Source: SIG622 sp045604705
GTDB lineage: Bacteria; Bacillota; Clostridia; Oscillospirales; CAG-382
Length of the DNA stretch: 40,205 bases
Assembly (NCBI GenBank): GCA_045604705.1
Contig: JAZUOO010000040.1
Coordinates: 1 to 40,205 of the forward strand
Direction: 5' to 3'
A program made the position numbers and the translations under genes. Below the pieces are notes generated by a model, which searched no databases, had not been told where the DNA came from, and saw only the letters and a list, made by a program, of their open reading frames with translations. Of the stretch, positions 23,493-32,584 are shown one piece after another. How positions within the stretch are numbered: position 1 is the first letter of the stretch; each line of letters opens with the position of its first letter.

Positions 23493-24317
23493 TTAATTTT
23501 CTGTGAAAGCTTCGTAATAGTCGCCGATCTTACCTGCAAGGAATTTCAGGAGAATTGAAGCATCTCTGAGATTTACTTTGCCGTTGGAGTCAAGGTCGAG
23601 AATGATATTCATAGCGGAATCGGTATCTGTGACAGCATTTCCTTTGGCTACTCCCGTGATAAATGATGTGTAGTCATCCTTGTCTACGGTTCCGTCGTTG
23701 TTGTAGTCACCGAGGACTTTATAGGAATATCCGTTTGCTGCTGCGAATGCCTTTGCTTCATGGGCAATGGGGGAGAGGAACAGCAGTATATCTTTGGAGA
23801 AAGAACCTGCCGAGAGGGTAACGTTGCCGTTTTTGATTATGACATTTTCAACGCTGTTCGTTGATGCAAAGGCTTCCGATTCTATTACGGTGAACTCTTC
23901 GGGGATTATGACGGTAGCTTCGTTGCCGCTGTAGCTGATGATTCTGCCTGCGATATAGCCGAAGCCGTTGTCATTCATTAGGATACCTTCAGTCGATGGG
24001 GTATCATCGCCGCCGATATACACCGTGCCTACGGATCCTGTCATGGGGATGAAGTCGGTGAAGGAGACAGTACCGTTTTCGTCGGCGGTTATCTGGTTTA
24101 TGTATATTATGTTTTCTTCTGTTATTTCCGGCATATCCTTACCTGTATAATCACCTGCAACTACAAGTATTGTATAGTCCTTCCCGGGAGTTTTATCCGC
24201 AATTTCAATGGTATAGGTGTTGTCTTTGTTGACGGTAAAATCCTTTGCACGGACTGAAGTTAAGAACCCTGTGCACATAAGAGAGACAAGCATCAATGAT
24301 AGAAGTCTTTTTTTCAT
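23493..24317 (-). CDS. Secreted dockerin-containing protein
   Basis: A 274-residue protein with signal peptide MKKRLLSLMLVSLMCTGFLTSVRA. Residues ~28-115 look like an all-beta module. Residues ~120-190 resemble a leucine-rich or bacterial cell-surface repeat (IIPEEFTVIESEAFASTNSVENVIIKNGNVTLSAGSF). The C-terminus is a type I dockerin with loops DYNNDGTVDKDD and DLDSNGKVNLRD. It should be exported and dock onto a cohesin scaffoldin. No catalytic domain is recognised, so it may be a structural or binding component. Confidence 0.85.
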   Translation of the reverse strand: MKKRLLSLMLVSLMCTGFLTSVRAKDFTVNKDNTYTIEIADKTPGKDYTILVVAGDYTGKDMPEITEENIIYINQITADENGTVSFTDFIPMTGSVGTVYIGGDDTPSTEGILMNDNGFGYIAGRIISYSGNEATVIIPEEFTVIESEAFASTNSVENVIIKNGNVTLSAGSFSKDILLFLSPIAHEAKAFAAANGYSYKVLGDYNNDGTVDKDDYTSFITGVAKGNAVTDTDSAMNIILDLDSNGKVNLRDASILLKFLAGKIGDYYEAFTEN

Positions 24318-24351
24318 TACACAAACAACTCCTTAATTCTATATTCGAGGT

Positions 24352-24380
24352 ATTCTAACATATTTTGAAGAAAAAGTCAA
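24352..24380 (-). promoter_or_regulatory. Promoter of the dockerin gene
   Basis: Minus-strand TTGACT (24375-24380) and TAGAAT (24352-24357), 17-bp spacing, 34 bp before the start codon. Confidence 0.75.
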
Positions 24381-24575
24381 TACGAGAGAATTGAAATATC
24401 CTGAAAGTTTTTGTAGTATTACAATAGATATTATTAGAAAAATTATAGAAAAGGTGATTGGAAGCTGTTAGAAAAAAGGTATCCTTGATTGCCTTAATTT
24501 TGAGGACTTCAAAACACGCAGTTACTTGTTCAAAAAAAATTTAAAAATATTTCCTGCAAAAATTTCTAAAAACTC

Positions 24576-24604
24576 TTTACAAAATAATCCCTGTGTGTTA
24601 TACT
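24576..24604 (+). promoter_or_regulatory. Promoter of rpsO-pnp
   Basis: TTTACA (24576-24581) and TATACT (24599-24604), 17-bp spacing. It leaves a ~145-nt leader before rpsO, long enough for an autoregulatory S15-binding structure; I could not resolve a specific fold. Confidence 0.75.
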
Positions 24605-24755
24605 ATAACAGTAATTGTCTACCCATGGCGAGGCATTGGACAAAATATTCCTTAGGATTCGGTTTGCCGATATACGAATCATAAAGGTTTTCACCGACCT
24701 CTGCTTGGCTTTGCGGCGTAAATTACGAAAATATTTTATAAAGGTGGAAAAAAAC

Positions 24756-25022
24756 ATGCTTCAGAAAGACGAAAAGCTTTCAATCATCAAGGAGTATGCG
24801 ACACACGAAGGCGACACAGGTTCACCCGAAGTGCAGATCGCAGTACTCACAAAGAGAATCAACACACTCAACGAGCACCTCAAGGTTAACAAGAACGACC
24901 ATCATTCCAGACGCGGTCTTCTTAAGATGGTAGGTCACAGAAGAAATCTTCTCGGCTACCTTCAGAAGAAGGACATCAACCGCTACAGAGCGATTATCGA
25001 AAAGCTCGGTATCAGAAAGTAA
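24756..25022 (+). CDS. rpsO: 30S ribosomal protein S15
   Basis: An 88-residue S15 of standard length, with HEGDTGSPEVQIAVLTKRINTLNEHL and HHSRRGLLKMVGHRRNLLGYL, the 16S rRNA-binding helices. The start was set at the ATG following AAAGGTGG; the frame opens upstream but has no ribosome binding site there. It binds the central domain of 16S rRNA early in 30S assembly. It is followed by pnp on the same strand, the usual pairing. Confidence 0.97.
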   Translation: MLQKDEKLSIIKEYATHEGDTGSPEVQIAVLTKRINTLNEHLKVNKNDHHSRRGLLKMVGHRRNLLGYLQKKDINRYRAIIEKLGIRK

Positions 25023-25334
25023 TTCCGAAAATAGGGGGCGGAGGGCTTGTTGCTTTTCGCTCCTTAGATGTGTAATTACGAAAGAAAAATCAAAAAAAAC
25101 AGAGCGTCGGGTGCATTTTTAGCATTTACACAAGAAAGAAATTTTTAATCTTCTAAAGAGAATTTCACAAAGTGAAATTAACATTGATTATGCATTGTGC
25201 ATTGTGCATTGTGCATTATGCATTTCAAATCCGGTTGCTGGTTGCATCGGGACGGATCACTTTCTTTTTTGTATAAGTGCTAAAGCTTGACGCTCCCAAA
25301 TTGGGCAAGCCCCAAGAAAGGAAAGGTAGTAAAA
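25023..25334. repeat. rpsO-pnp spacer with R3-type GTGCATT repeats
   Basis: Tandem GCATTGT units run from 25185 to 25224. ATTTCACAAAGTGAAAT (25152-25168) forms a small hairpin. No strong terminator was seen, so pnp may be cotranscribed with rpsO. Confidence 0.7.
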
Positions 25335-27425
25335 ATGTTTGAAAACTACAGAGTATTCAAAACAGAATACGCAGGCAGACCTCTTGTTGTTGAAACAGGC
25401 AAGATTGCTCAGCTTGCAAACGGCTCCGCACTTGTAAAGTACGGTGACACAGTTATCCTTGCAACAGCAACTGCAAGTGACAAGCCTCGTGACGGCATTG
25501 ATTTTCTTCCTCTCTCCGTTGAGTTTGAGGAAAGACTTTATGCCGTAGGCAGAATCCCCGGCAGCTTCCTTAAGCGTGAGGGCAAGCCCACCGAAAAGGC
25601 AATCCTTACTTCCAGAGTTATCGACAGACCCGTAAGGCCTCTCTTCCCGAAGGATCTTCGTAACGATGTTCTCGTTGATCTTCTCGTTCTCTCGGTTGAC
25701 CCCGACTGTTCTCCCGAAATCACCGGTATGATCGGTGCGTCCATCGCTCTTTCCATTTCCGATATTCCGTGGAATGGACCTATTGCAGGTGCGTTTGTAG
25801 GTCTTGTTGACGGTCAGATTGTCATCAACCCCACACAGGCTCAGAGAGAAGTTAGTACTCTCGAGCTTACCGTTGCTTCCAGCGAAAAGAAAGTTGTAAT
25901 GATTGAAGCGGGCGCAAAGGAAGTTGAAGACGACAAGATGTTTGAAGCTATCATGGCTGCATTCAACGAGTCTCAGACAGTTATCAAGTTCATCCACGAA
26001 ATCGTTGCAGAAGTGGGTAAGCCCAAGTTCGGTTATCCCTCATGTGAGGTTGACCATGACCTTTACGACAAGATTGCTGATTTCGCAATTGAAAAGGTAA
26101 GATACGCTCTTGACACAGACGATAAGCTCGTTCGTGAAGAAAGACTCGGTAAGGTATACGATGAAGTATTCACACAGTTCCCGGAAGACACCGAGGAAAG
26201 AAAGCCCATGATGGAAGAATGCCTCTACAAACTCCAGAAGTACGTTGTAAGAAGATGGCTTCTCGATGAAAAGAAGCGTGTTGACGGAAGAAAGATGGAC
26301 GAGATAAGACCTCTTGCTTCTGAGGTTGATATAACTCCCAGAACTCACGGTTCTGCTCTCTTTACAAGAGGTCAGACTCAGGTGCTTACAACTGCAACGC
26401 TCGGCCCGGTAAGCGATGCACAGCTTCTTGACGGTCTTGATGATGATGAAACAAAGAGATATATGCACCACTATAATTTCCCGAGTTACTCTGTTGGTGA
26501 AACAAAGCCCTCCAGAGGCCCCGGCAGACGTGAAATTGGTCACGGTGCTCTCGCTGAACGTGCACTTGTACCAGTACTTCCTACAGTAGAAGAATTCCCC
26601 TATGCAATAAGACTTGTATCCGAAGTTGTTTCCTCCAACGGTTCAACATCTCAAGGCTCAATCTGTGCATCAACTCTTGCACTTATGGATGCAGGTGTTC
26701 CGATTACAGCTCCCGTTGCAGGTATTTCCTGCGGACTTATCACAGAGGGTGACGGTTGGGATACAATGCTTGATATTCAGGGACTTGAAGACTTCTTCGG
26801 AGATATGGACTTCAAGGTTGCAGGTACTAAAAAGGGTATTACTGCAATTCAAATGGACCTTAAAATTGATGGTCTTACACCTGAAATCATAAAGAAAGCT
26901 TTTGAAATGACAAAGGCAGGCAGATTCTACATCCTCGACGAGGTTATGCTTAAGGCAATCGCTGAGCCCAGACCCGAGGTTAAGGACTGCGCACCTAAGA
27001 TGCTCTCCACCAAGATTGATGTTGATAAGATATCCGAAGTTATCGGTAAGGGCGGTAAGGTTATCCAGAAGATCTGTGCAGATACAGGTGCAAAGATTGA
27101 TATTGAGGACGACGGTAGCGTATTTATTTCCGGTATTGACAAAGCTGCCTGTGAAAAGGCACTTTCCATCGTTGAAGCAATCGCTCACGATCCCGAAGTT
27201 GGTACAGTATTCGTAGGTACCGTTACAAGAATCCTCGATTTCGGTGCGTTTGTGGAGTATGCTCCCGGCAAGGAAGGCCTCTGCCACATCTCCAAACTCG
27301 ACAAGAAGAGAGTAGGCAAGGTAACGGACGTATGCAATGTAGGCGATGAAATCAAGGTGAAGATTATCAAAATTGACGACAAGGGTAGAATTGACCTCTC
27401 CCGTGCTGCTTGCCTTGAAGACTGA
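25335..27425 (+). CDS. pnp: Polyribonucleotide nucleotidyltransferase (PNPase)
   Basis: This 696-residue protein has two RNase PH domains. The second holds the catalytic-region sequence DFFGDMDFKVAGTKKGITAIQMDLKI. A KH domain (SEVIGKGGKVIQKI) and a C-terminal S1 domain (VFVGTVTRILDFGAFVEYAPGKEGLCHISKL) follow. PNPase degrades RNA 3' to 5' phosphorolytically. AAAGG lies 8 bases before the chosen ATG; an upstream in-frame ATG lacks a site. The tail after S1 is short. Confidence 0.97.
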   Translation: MFENYRVFKTEYAGRPLVVETGKIAQLANGSALVKYGDTVILATATASDKPRDGIDFLPLSVEFEERLYAVGRIPGSFLKREGKPTEKAILTSRVIDRPVRPLFPKDLRNDVLVDLLVLSVDPDCSPEITGMIGASIALSISDIPWNGPIAGAFVGLVDGQIVINPTQAQREVSTLELTVASSEKKVVMIEAGAKEVEDDKMFEAIMAAFNESQTVIKFIHEIVAEVGKPKFGYPSCEVDHDLYDKIADFAIEKVRYALDTDDKLVREERLGKVYDEVFTQFPEDTEERKPMMEECLYKLQKYVVRRWLLDEKKRVDGRKMDEIRPLASEVDITPRTHGSALFTRGQTQVLTTATLGPVSDAQLLDGLDDDETKRYMHHYNFPSYSVGETKPSRGPGRREIGHGALAERALVPVLPTVEEFPYAIRLVSEVVSSNGSTSQGSICASTLALMDAGVPITAPVAGISCGLITEGDGWDTMLDIQGLEDFFGDMDFKVAGTKKGITAIQMDLKIDGLTPEIIKKAFEMTKAGRFYILDEVMLKAIAEPRPEVKDCAPKMLSTKIDVDKISEVIGKGGKVIQKICADTGAKIDIEDDGSVFISGIDKAACEKALSIVEAIAHDPEVGTVFVGTVTRILDFGAFVEYAPGKEGLCHISKLDKKRVGKVTDVCNVGDEIKVKIIKIDDKGRIDLSRAACLED

Positions 27426-27442
27426 TTAAAATGAATAATTCA

Positions 27443-27511
27443 AAGACGTGTATCTTATGTACAAGTTCGTTTTTAACGGACTTGTGTATTAATCGGGTGC
27501 ACGTCTTTTTT
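27443..27511 (+). terminator. Terminator of pnp
   Basis: AAGACGTG pairs with CACGTCTT, with an inner hairpin ACAAGTTCG/CGGACTTGT, followed by TTTTT. It is a compound stem-loop. Confidence 0.75.
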
Positions 27512-27917
27512 GTAAAAATATGGTTTTGTTACTTTGGAACAATGTCAAAAAAATATTCCTGAAAATATTTTGATTTACTTTGACTGCAAGTACAAATCAT
27601 AATCCTTTATGTCTTATATTTGTGATTATCTCGTTGTTATTCATATACTAGTCTATACAGATGCTTTTGTGAGGACTTTCAATCCGTATTCCTGCGTTTC
27701 TATTGTGTCGGCATGGCTTCAGATATGGTCTTGCTACTTACTTGCACATGAACAAATACATGATATAACATTTTTGTAACAAAGCAGTATATATAACTAG
27801 AGTTCCATTGTTTGGATTAAACACAAATCTTTTCCCTGAGTAAGACGAAAATTGTGAGATATAATAGTGATATAACACTAAAAACCGAAATAACGACAAA
27901 ATGTTTACATAAATCTA
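27512..27917. other. AT-rich intergenic stretch
   Basis: No gene or hairpin recognised. Confidence 0.5.
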
Positions 27918-27946
27918 TTGACATTTTGCGTATTTTGTTATAAAAT
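27918..27946 (+). promoter_or_regulatory. Promoter of the DUF1292 gene
   Basis: TTGACA (27918-27923) and TAAAAT (27941-27946), 17-bp spacing. Confidence 0.7.
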
Positions 27947-27984
27947 ATAGCCGATAATGTAAGACAAAGATTGGAGACAAGACA

Positions 27985-28329
27985 ATGGCAGAAGAAATAA
28001 AGAATGTAAACGAAGAGCTTGAAGGCGAGCTTGATTCCACAAAAGTGGTAGAAGAAGTTGAAATAGTAACTCTTACCGATGAAGACGGAAAGGAAACAGA
28101 GTTTGAGCTTATAGGAAGACTTACACTCGGCGGCAAGGATTATATTGCTCTCATGGCAGAGGACAACGATGAAGAATACCTCATTCTCAGAAGTGAAAAA
28201 GACGAAAACGGCGAAGAACTGTTTGTAACAATTGAAGACGATGAAGAGTTCGATGCTGTAGCAGATGCTTTCGATGATGAATTTATGTCCGAATTTGATT
28301 ATGATTTCGGAGATGAAACTCAGGCATAA
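27985..28329 (+). CDS. DUF1292 domain-containing protein
   Basis: A 114-residue, strongly acidic protein. The core ETEFELIGRLTLGGKDYIALMAEDNDEEYLILR is the DUF1292 (YrzB-like) beta domain found in many Firmicutes; function is unknown. N- and C-terminal acidic stretches are extended, ending FMSEFDYDFGDETQA. It stands alone here rather than next to ruvX as in Bacillus. Confidence 0.85.
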   Translation: MAEEIKNVNEELEGELDSTKVVEEVEIVTLTDEDGKETEFELIGRLTLGGKDYIALMAEDNDEEYLILRSEKDENGEELFVTIEDDEEFDAVADAFDDEFMSEFDYDFGDETQA

Positions 28330-28373
28330 AATGCGGATAACAATTTGAATAGCGTATATTTTACAGCTGAGTG

Positions 28374-28494
28374 GCGAGCAAAATGAGATAATACACAGAA
28401 GTTGTAAGGGCTGTCTCGTTCAAGACAAAAGTCCGAGCATTTCACGTAGGGAAATGTCATAGCGAGCAAAATGAGATAATACACAGAAATTGTA
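28374..28494 (+). repeat. Pair of 33-bp direct repeats
   Basis: Copies at 28374-28406 and 28462-28494 match at 32 of 33 bases and contain GAGATAATACACAGAA. They are 88 bp apart, with ATTTCACGTAGGGAAAT (hairpin) between. They lie immediately before the structured RNA candidate. Confidence 0.75.
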
Positions 28495-28509
28495 GATGCT
28501 CGCGTCCTC

Positions 28510-28725
28510 CTGCTTGGTGCGTGATTTCTGCTTTTATGTGAACCCACATTTATAAAATGGAGCCCATATTCCTTTGCGGGAATGCAGACCTCCCGACTTT
28601 GCCGATTCCCGGACTAAGTTGCCGGAAAAGGACCGCAAAGCACGGACGTTGGTAGCACAAAACATCGGAGAGGGCACCGCCTTGCTGACGCAGGGTTCCA
28701 ACTTGCAGATCACACGGCCCGGTGG
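28510..28725 (+). ncRNA. Candidate structured noncoding RNA (raiA- or 6S-like size, class not settled)
   Basis: A GC-rich ~200-nt block in an AT-rich gap with no open frame. The ends pair: GTGATTTCTGC (28521-28531) with GCAGATCAC (28705-28713). Inner helices are ATGTG/CACAT (28536-28549), CTTTGCGG/CCGCAAAG (28572-28579 with 28633-28640) enclosing TTCCCGG/CCGGAA (28606-28627), and GTTGG/CCAAC (28648-28652 with 28698-28702) enclosing CCTTGC/GCAGG. Several hairpins inside a closing stem argue against the simple 6S rod and fit a multi-branched RNA such as raiA. No terminator or clear promoter was found. Confidence 0.55.
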
Positions 28726-28866
28726 GTAAGTGTTTAAATTAACAATTCATAATTAAGATTTTTATGGATTTGATTTGTGTAATTTTTGGCGGCGGGGGTA
28801 CTCGCTGCTTTTTGTTTAGAGAATATGTTTTGCGTAAAGTATTAAATTAATCAGGGGAGTGGGGAA

Positions 28867-29562
28867 ATGGCAAAGCAGTGGCAGAATCGTCAAGTACGGC
28901 TTATAGGCGAAGAAAAAACGGATATGCTTGCATCAAAAAAAATAATGGTCTGCGGACTCGGAGGAGTGGGCGGAAACTGTTGTGAAGCACTCTGTCGTGC
29001 AGGGGTAGGCAGTCTCGTTCTTATTGATAACGATATTGTCAACGAGACCAACATAAACCGTCAGGATTTTGCAACTGTTGAGACGGTTGGTATGAAAAAG
29101 ACGGAAGCCGCTGAAAAAAGACTTATTTCCGTTAATCCCGACTTGGAGTGTATTCTTCTTGATACATTCCTTACACCGGAAAATATTCCCGAAATCTTAA
29201 AGGAACAAAAACCGGATTATGTGATAGACGCAATAGACAACGTAACTGCAAAGGTAAGTCTTGCAGTTGAATGTCAACGACTGAATATTCCGCTTCTTGC
29301 ATCTATGGGAACGGGTAATAAGTTGAACCCTGAAATGCTGAAAATATCGGATATTACAAAAACAAATACCTGTCCTTTGGCAAGAGTTATGCGTAAGAAA
29401 ATTAAAGAACTTGGCGTTAAAGAATATGAAGTCCTCTGGAGCGACGAAGTTGCTATGACACCAATAGACGGTGCAAGAACTCCGGCGTCAATATCCGTTG
29501 TTCCACCGTGCGCAGGAATCATGATCGCCGGCAGAGTCATAAGGAATATATTGAATATGTAA
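28867..29562 (+). CDS. tcdA: tRNA threonylcarbamoyladenosine dehydratase (ThiF/HesA family)
   Basis: A 231-residue E1-like ATPase with a Rossmann start KKIMVCGLGGVGGNCCEALCRAGVG, the nucleotide-binding DNDIVNETNINRQ and the family-typical VIDAIDNVTAKVSL. TcdA/CsdL cyclises t6A37 to ct6A in ANN-decoding tRNAs using ATP. Length and the C-terminal ISVVPPCAGIMIAGRVI agree with TcdA rather than ThiF/MoeB, which carry extra zinc cysteines. AGGGGAG precedes the ATG. Confidence 0.92.
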   Translation: MAKQWQNRQVRLIGEEKTDMLASKKIMVCGLGGVGGNCCEALCRAGVGSLVLIDNDIVNETNINRQDFATVETVGMKKTEAAEKRLISVNPDLECILLDTFLTPENIPEILKEQKPDYVIDAIDNVTAKVSLAVECQRLNIPLLASMGTGNKLNPEMLKISDITKTNTCPLARVMRKKIKELGVKEYEVLWSDEVAMTPIDGARTPASISVVPPCAGIMIAGRVIRNILNM

Positions 29563-29568
29563 AACCAA

Positions 29569-29605
29569 ACTGCACCAAAATAGATCTGAGTGCAGTAATT
29601 TTTTT
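29569..29605 (+). terminator. Terminator of tcdA
   Basis: ACTGCAC (29569-29575) pairs with GTGCAGT (29590-29596), followed by seven Ts. It begins 6 bp after the stop. Confidence 0.85.
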
Positions 29606-29882
29606 AGCTTTTCTCTCGCCTGTAGCCTTTACGAATGGGACTAAAACCAAAAGCTTTATCAAGGGAAACTTCATTTCCGCAAAGCATCAATGCGTCACCG
29701 ACACATACTTCTTAACACTTCCCACAGGCAATACACTTGTCCCTGTCAAAAGTGTGTCTATTATCCGAAACTGAATGACGTCGAACCAAAGGTAAATGTG
29801 TATTTAAACCGATTTGTATATCGGAAATAATGAAATTCAATTAAAAAGACGTATAAAATTTTTTAAAATCCCTTATTTGCTA
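29606..29882. other. Intergenic stretch before dxs with an unassigned open frame
   Basis: From ~29610 to 29774 the plus strand reads LSPVAFTNGTKTKSF and later TYFLTLPTGNTLVPVKSVSI, then stops. It looks protein-like but has no start or ribosome binding site after the tcdA terminator; probably a gene remnant or chance. Confidence 0.3.
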
Positions 29883-29911
29883 TTGTAATTTCAGATCGGA
29901 TATGGTATAAT
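29883..29911 (+). promoter_or_regulatory. Promoter of the dxs-tlyA-argR-recN run
   Basis: TTGTAA (29883-29888) and TATAAT (29906-29911), 17-bp spacing, ~65 bp before dxs. Confidence 0.75.
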
Positions 29912-29976
29912 GAAATGAATAATTATAAGTATACGCATTATTTTAATGCAATAATTTTATATTACGGTGGAGATTA

Positions 29977-31818
29977 ATGTATAAATATCTTAATAATATT
30001 CATTCTCCCGCGGATGTGAAAAATTACAGTTACGGACAAATGAAAGAGCTTGCCTCGGAAATAAGGGACTTTCTTATAACCGAGGTTCCCAGGACAGGAG
30101 GTCATCTTGCCTCAAATCTGGGTGTTGTGGAACTGACTCTGGCAATATACAAGGTCTTTGATGCACCGCGTGACAAAGTTATTTTTGATGTCGGTCATCA
30201 GGCATACGTTTCCAAGATCCTTACAGGTAGAAAGGATGTATTTTCTACGCTCAGATGTGAGGGAGGAATATCCGGTTTCCCGAAAATGTCCGAAAGTGAA
30301 TACGATTCCTTCGGGACAGGGCACAGCAGTACAGCCCTTTCTGCGGCAATAGGTATCGCAAGAGCCAATAAGATTTCAGGAAAGGACGATTATACCATTG
30401 CAGTTATCGGTGACGGCGCATTCTCCGGCGGACTTGTTTACGAAGCTCTCAATAACTGCGACAAGGATCTGAACCTTATCGTTATACTCAATGAGAATGA
30501 AATGTCAATTTCTCCGAATGTGGGAAATATGGCGAGAATGATTTCAAAAATCAGAAGCAAGGAAAACTACTTCAGAGTTAAAAACGTTGTTCAGAGTTTT
30601 ACCGAGCATATTCCGCTTGTGGGAAAACCGATCGTATCGGGGATGCGAAAAACAAAGCGTGCACTTAAAAAGGTGCTGTTCTCAACGTCATTTATTGAAA
30701 ATTTCGGTTTTACCTACTTCGGTCCTATTGACGGAAATGATTACGAAACCGCCGAAAGGCTTCTGCAGCAGGCAAAAAAACACGGTGGCAGCGGTTTTAT
30801 ACACATGAAAACCAGGAAAGGTAAGGGATATGCGCCCGCAGAGGAAAATCCCGCAGGCTATCATATGGTAAAACCTGCAAATATCCAAAATAGCGACGGA
30901 AGTTTTTCCATGAAATTCGGTGAATCAATGTGCAGCGTTGCCGAAGAAAACAACAGTGTTTGCGCAATAAGTGCCGCTATGACGGACGGTACCGGACTTT
31001 CCGATTTCTTTGCAAAATATCCGGAACGCTCCTTTGATGTCGGTATCGCGGAGGGTCATGCAGTAACCTTTGCCGCAGGACTTGCCGCAGGAGGATGTAT
31101 TCCCGTTTTTGCGGTATACTCCAGCTTTTTCCAGAGATCCTTTGACAACTTCATACACGATGCGGCACTGCAAAATCTTCACTGTGTTTTCGCAATAGAC
31201 AGAACGGGACTTTCTCCCGATGACGGAAGTACTCACCACGGCATATTCGATGTTCCAATGTTTTCACTTCTTGATAATTGTACTGTATTTTCACCTTTGA
31301 CATACCATTCTCTCGACAAAGCTTTGAAAATATCGGTAAACTCCAAGGATGGAATATGGGCGGTAAGGTACCCCAAAGGCTGTGAGGACACCGGGGGACT
31401 GGTAAAGAGCGAAGCATTTGTATACACAGACATAGCATACAATGAGAACTGCGAGACAGTAATTATGACATACGGACGAATATTCAAAGAAGCCCTTAAA
31501 GCAAAGGCGATTCTGATGGAAAAAGGTGTCGATTGCTCGGTTGTGGTACTTGAAAAAATAATGCCTTATAGTGACTCCTACGAAACAGTAAGGAGATATT
31601 GTAAAAATGCAAAGAAGCTGATCATGCTTGAAGAAAGCATGGAAAGTGGTTCCTTTGGTCAGAACATACTTTCATTAATAAACGGCGACAAAGCACTTGA
31701 CATCAAGGCTTCACATCTTGCAATAAAAGGTGAGATTCCCGGTCATGCAAGACTTGAGACCCTTTACCGTATATGCGGAATATCCGCCGAGGACGCAGTG
31801 GAGGAAGCTTTGAAATGA
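29977..31818 (+). CDS. dxs: 1-deoxy-D-xylulose-5-phosphate synthase
   Basis: This 613-residue transketolase-fold enzyme has N-terminal GGHLASNLGVVELTLA, DVGHQAY and the thiamine diphosphate motif GDGAFSGGLVYEALNN (145 on). The pyrimidine-domain segment is VGIAEGHAVTFAAGLAAGG, where many homologues have EQHA. It condenses pyruvate and glyceraldehyde 3-phosphate to DXP, the entry to MEP isoprenoid synthesis. It leads an apparent four-gene run and overlaps tlyA by ATGA. Confidence 0.96.
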   Translation: MYKYLNNIHSPADVKNYSYGQMKELASEIRDFLITEVPRTGGHLASNLGVVELTLAIYKVFDAPRDKVIFDVGHQAYVSKILTGRKDVFSTLRCEGGISGFPKMSESEYDSFGTGHSSTALSAAIGIARANKISGKDDYTIAVIGDGAFSGGLVYEALNNCDKDLNLIVILNENEMSISPNVGNMARMISKIRSKENYFRVKNVVQSFTEHIPLVGKPIVSGMRKTKRALKKVLFSTSFIENFGFTYFGPIDGNDYETAERLLQQAKKHGGSGFIHMKTRKGKGYAPAEENPAGYHMVKPANIQNSDGSFSMKFGESMCSVAEENNSVCAISAAMTDGTGLSDFFAKYPERSFDVGIAEGHAVTFAAGLAAGGCIPVFAVYSSFFQRSFDNFIHDAALQNLHCVFAIDRTGLSPDDGSTHHGIFDVPMFSLLDNCTVFSPLTYHSLDKALKISVNSKDGIWAVRYPKGCEDTGGLVKSEAFVYTDIAYNENCETVIMTYGRIFKEALKAKAILMEKGVDCSVVVLEKIMPYSDSYETVRRYCKNAKKLIMLEESMESGSFGQNILSLINGDKALDIKASHLAIKGEIPGHARLETLYRICGISAEDAVEEALK

Positions 31819-32549
31819 GATTAGATACATTCCTTTTTGAAAACGGATATTTTGAAAGCCGCGAAAAAGCCAAAAAGGCAATCACCGAATTTCGTATTAC
31901 CGTGAACGGAAAAACAGTGACAAAACCGGCTGCCGAGGTCTCGGAAATTGACAATATTACGGTAATTCCAAGCGAACGTACCGAATACGTCGGACGCGGA
32001 GGAATAAAGCTGGAATATGCACTTGATACTTTCAAAATTGATGTCCAAGGTAAAAGAGCCATAGACATCGGAGCCTCTACCGGCGGTTTTACCGACTGCC
32101 TTCTAAAAAGGGGAGCTTTGAAGGTATACTCTATTGATATTGGTCATAATCAGCTTCATTTGAGCCTTGCGAATGATACTAGAGTGGTGAACCTCGAGGG
32201 TGTGAACGCTCGTGAAATGACATCTGAGCTTGTAGAGAATAATCCTGTAGATGTTGCAGTATCAGACCTGTCGTTCATTTCACAAAAGCTCGTGATCCCC
32301 AAAACATCAGCAGTTCTTTCGAAGGGTGGTATTTACGTTATTCTGATAAAACCACAATTCGAGGCAGGCAGGGAACACCTTAATAAAAACGGTATTGTCA
32401 AAAGCGAAAAGGTACGCATGAGAGTCCTTTCAGACATTCTTGAGTTTGCAAAGAGCTGCGGCTATGAAATAATCGGAAGCACAACCTCTCCAATAGAGGG
32501 AGGAAGCGGGAACACGGAATATCTTGCCGTATTCAGAAGAATAACATAA
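31815..32549 (+). CDS. tlyA: TlyA-family rRNA 2'-O-methyltransferase (hemolysin A homologue)
   Basis: A 244-residue protein with an N-terminal S4 RNA-binding domain (MRLDTFLFENGYFESREKAKKAI) and a C-terminal FtsJ-like methyltransferase domain. SAM-binding IDIGASTGGFTDCLLKRGA and catalytic-region DLSFISQKL and LIKPQFEAG are present. In mycobacteria TlyA methylates 16S and 23S rRNA; this assignment is by homology. The ATG overlaps the dxs TGA, so translation is coupled. A nadK gene, often next in this order, is absent. Confidence 0.92.
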   Translation: MRLDTFLFENGYFESREKAKKAITEFRITVNGKTVTKPAAEVSEIDNITVIPSERTEYVGRGGIKLEYALDTFKIDVQGKRAIDIGASTGGFTDCLLKRGALKVYSIDIGHNQLHLSLANDTRVVNLEGVNAREMTSELVENNPVDVAVSDLSFISQKLVIPKTSAVLSKGGIYVILIKPQFEAGREHLNKNGIVKSEKVRMRVLSDILEFAKSCGYEIIGSTTSPIEGGSGNTEYLAVFRRIT

Positions 32550-32584
32550 TTTATTGAAAGGAGCCGGATTCGGCAGATCTTATT

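Noticed and set aside
25257..25997. Minus-strand open frame (246 codons) opposite the start of pnp
   Set aside because: Antisense to PNPase with no family resemblance or ribosome binding site.
28374..28494. Two-copy direct repeat considered as a CRISPR remnant
   Set aside because: Only two copies, spacer longer than usual, and no cas gene in the window.
28510..28725. Structured block considered as RNase P RNA, tmRNA or SRP RNA
   Set aside because: The conserved sequence blocks of those RNAs are not present.
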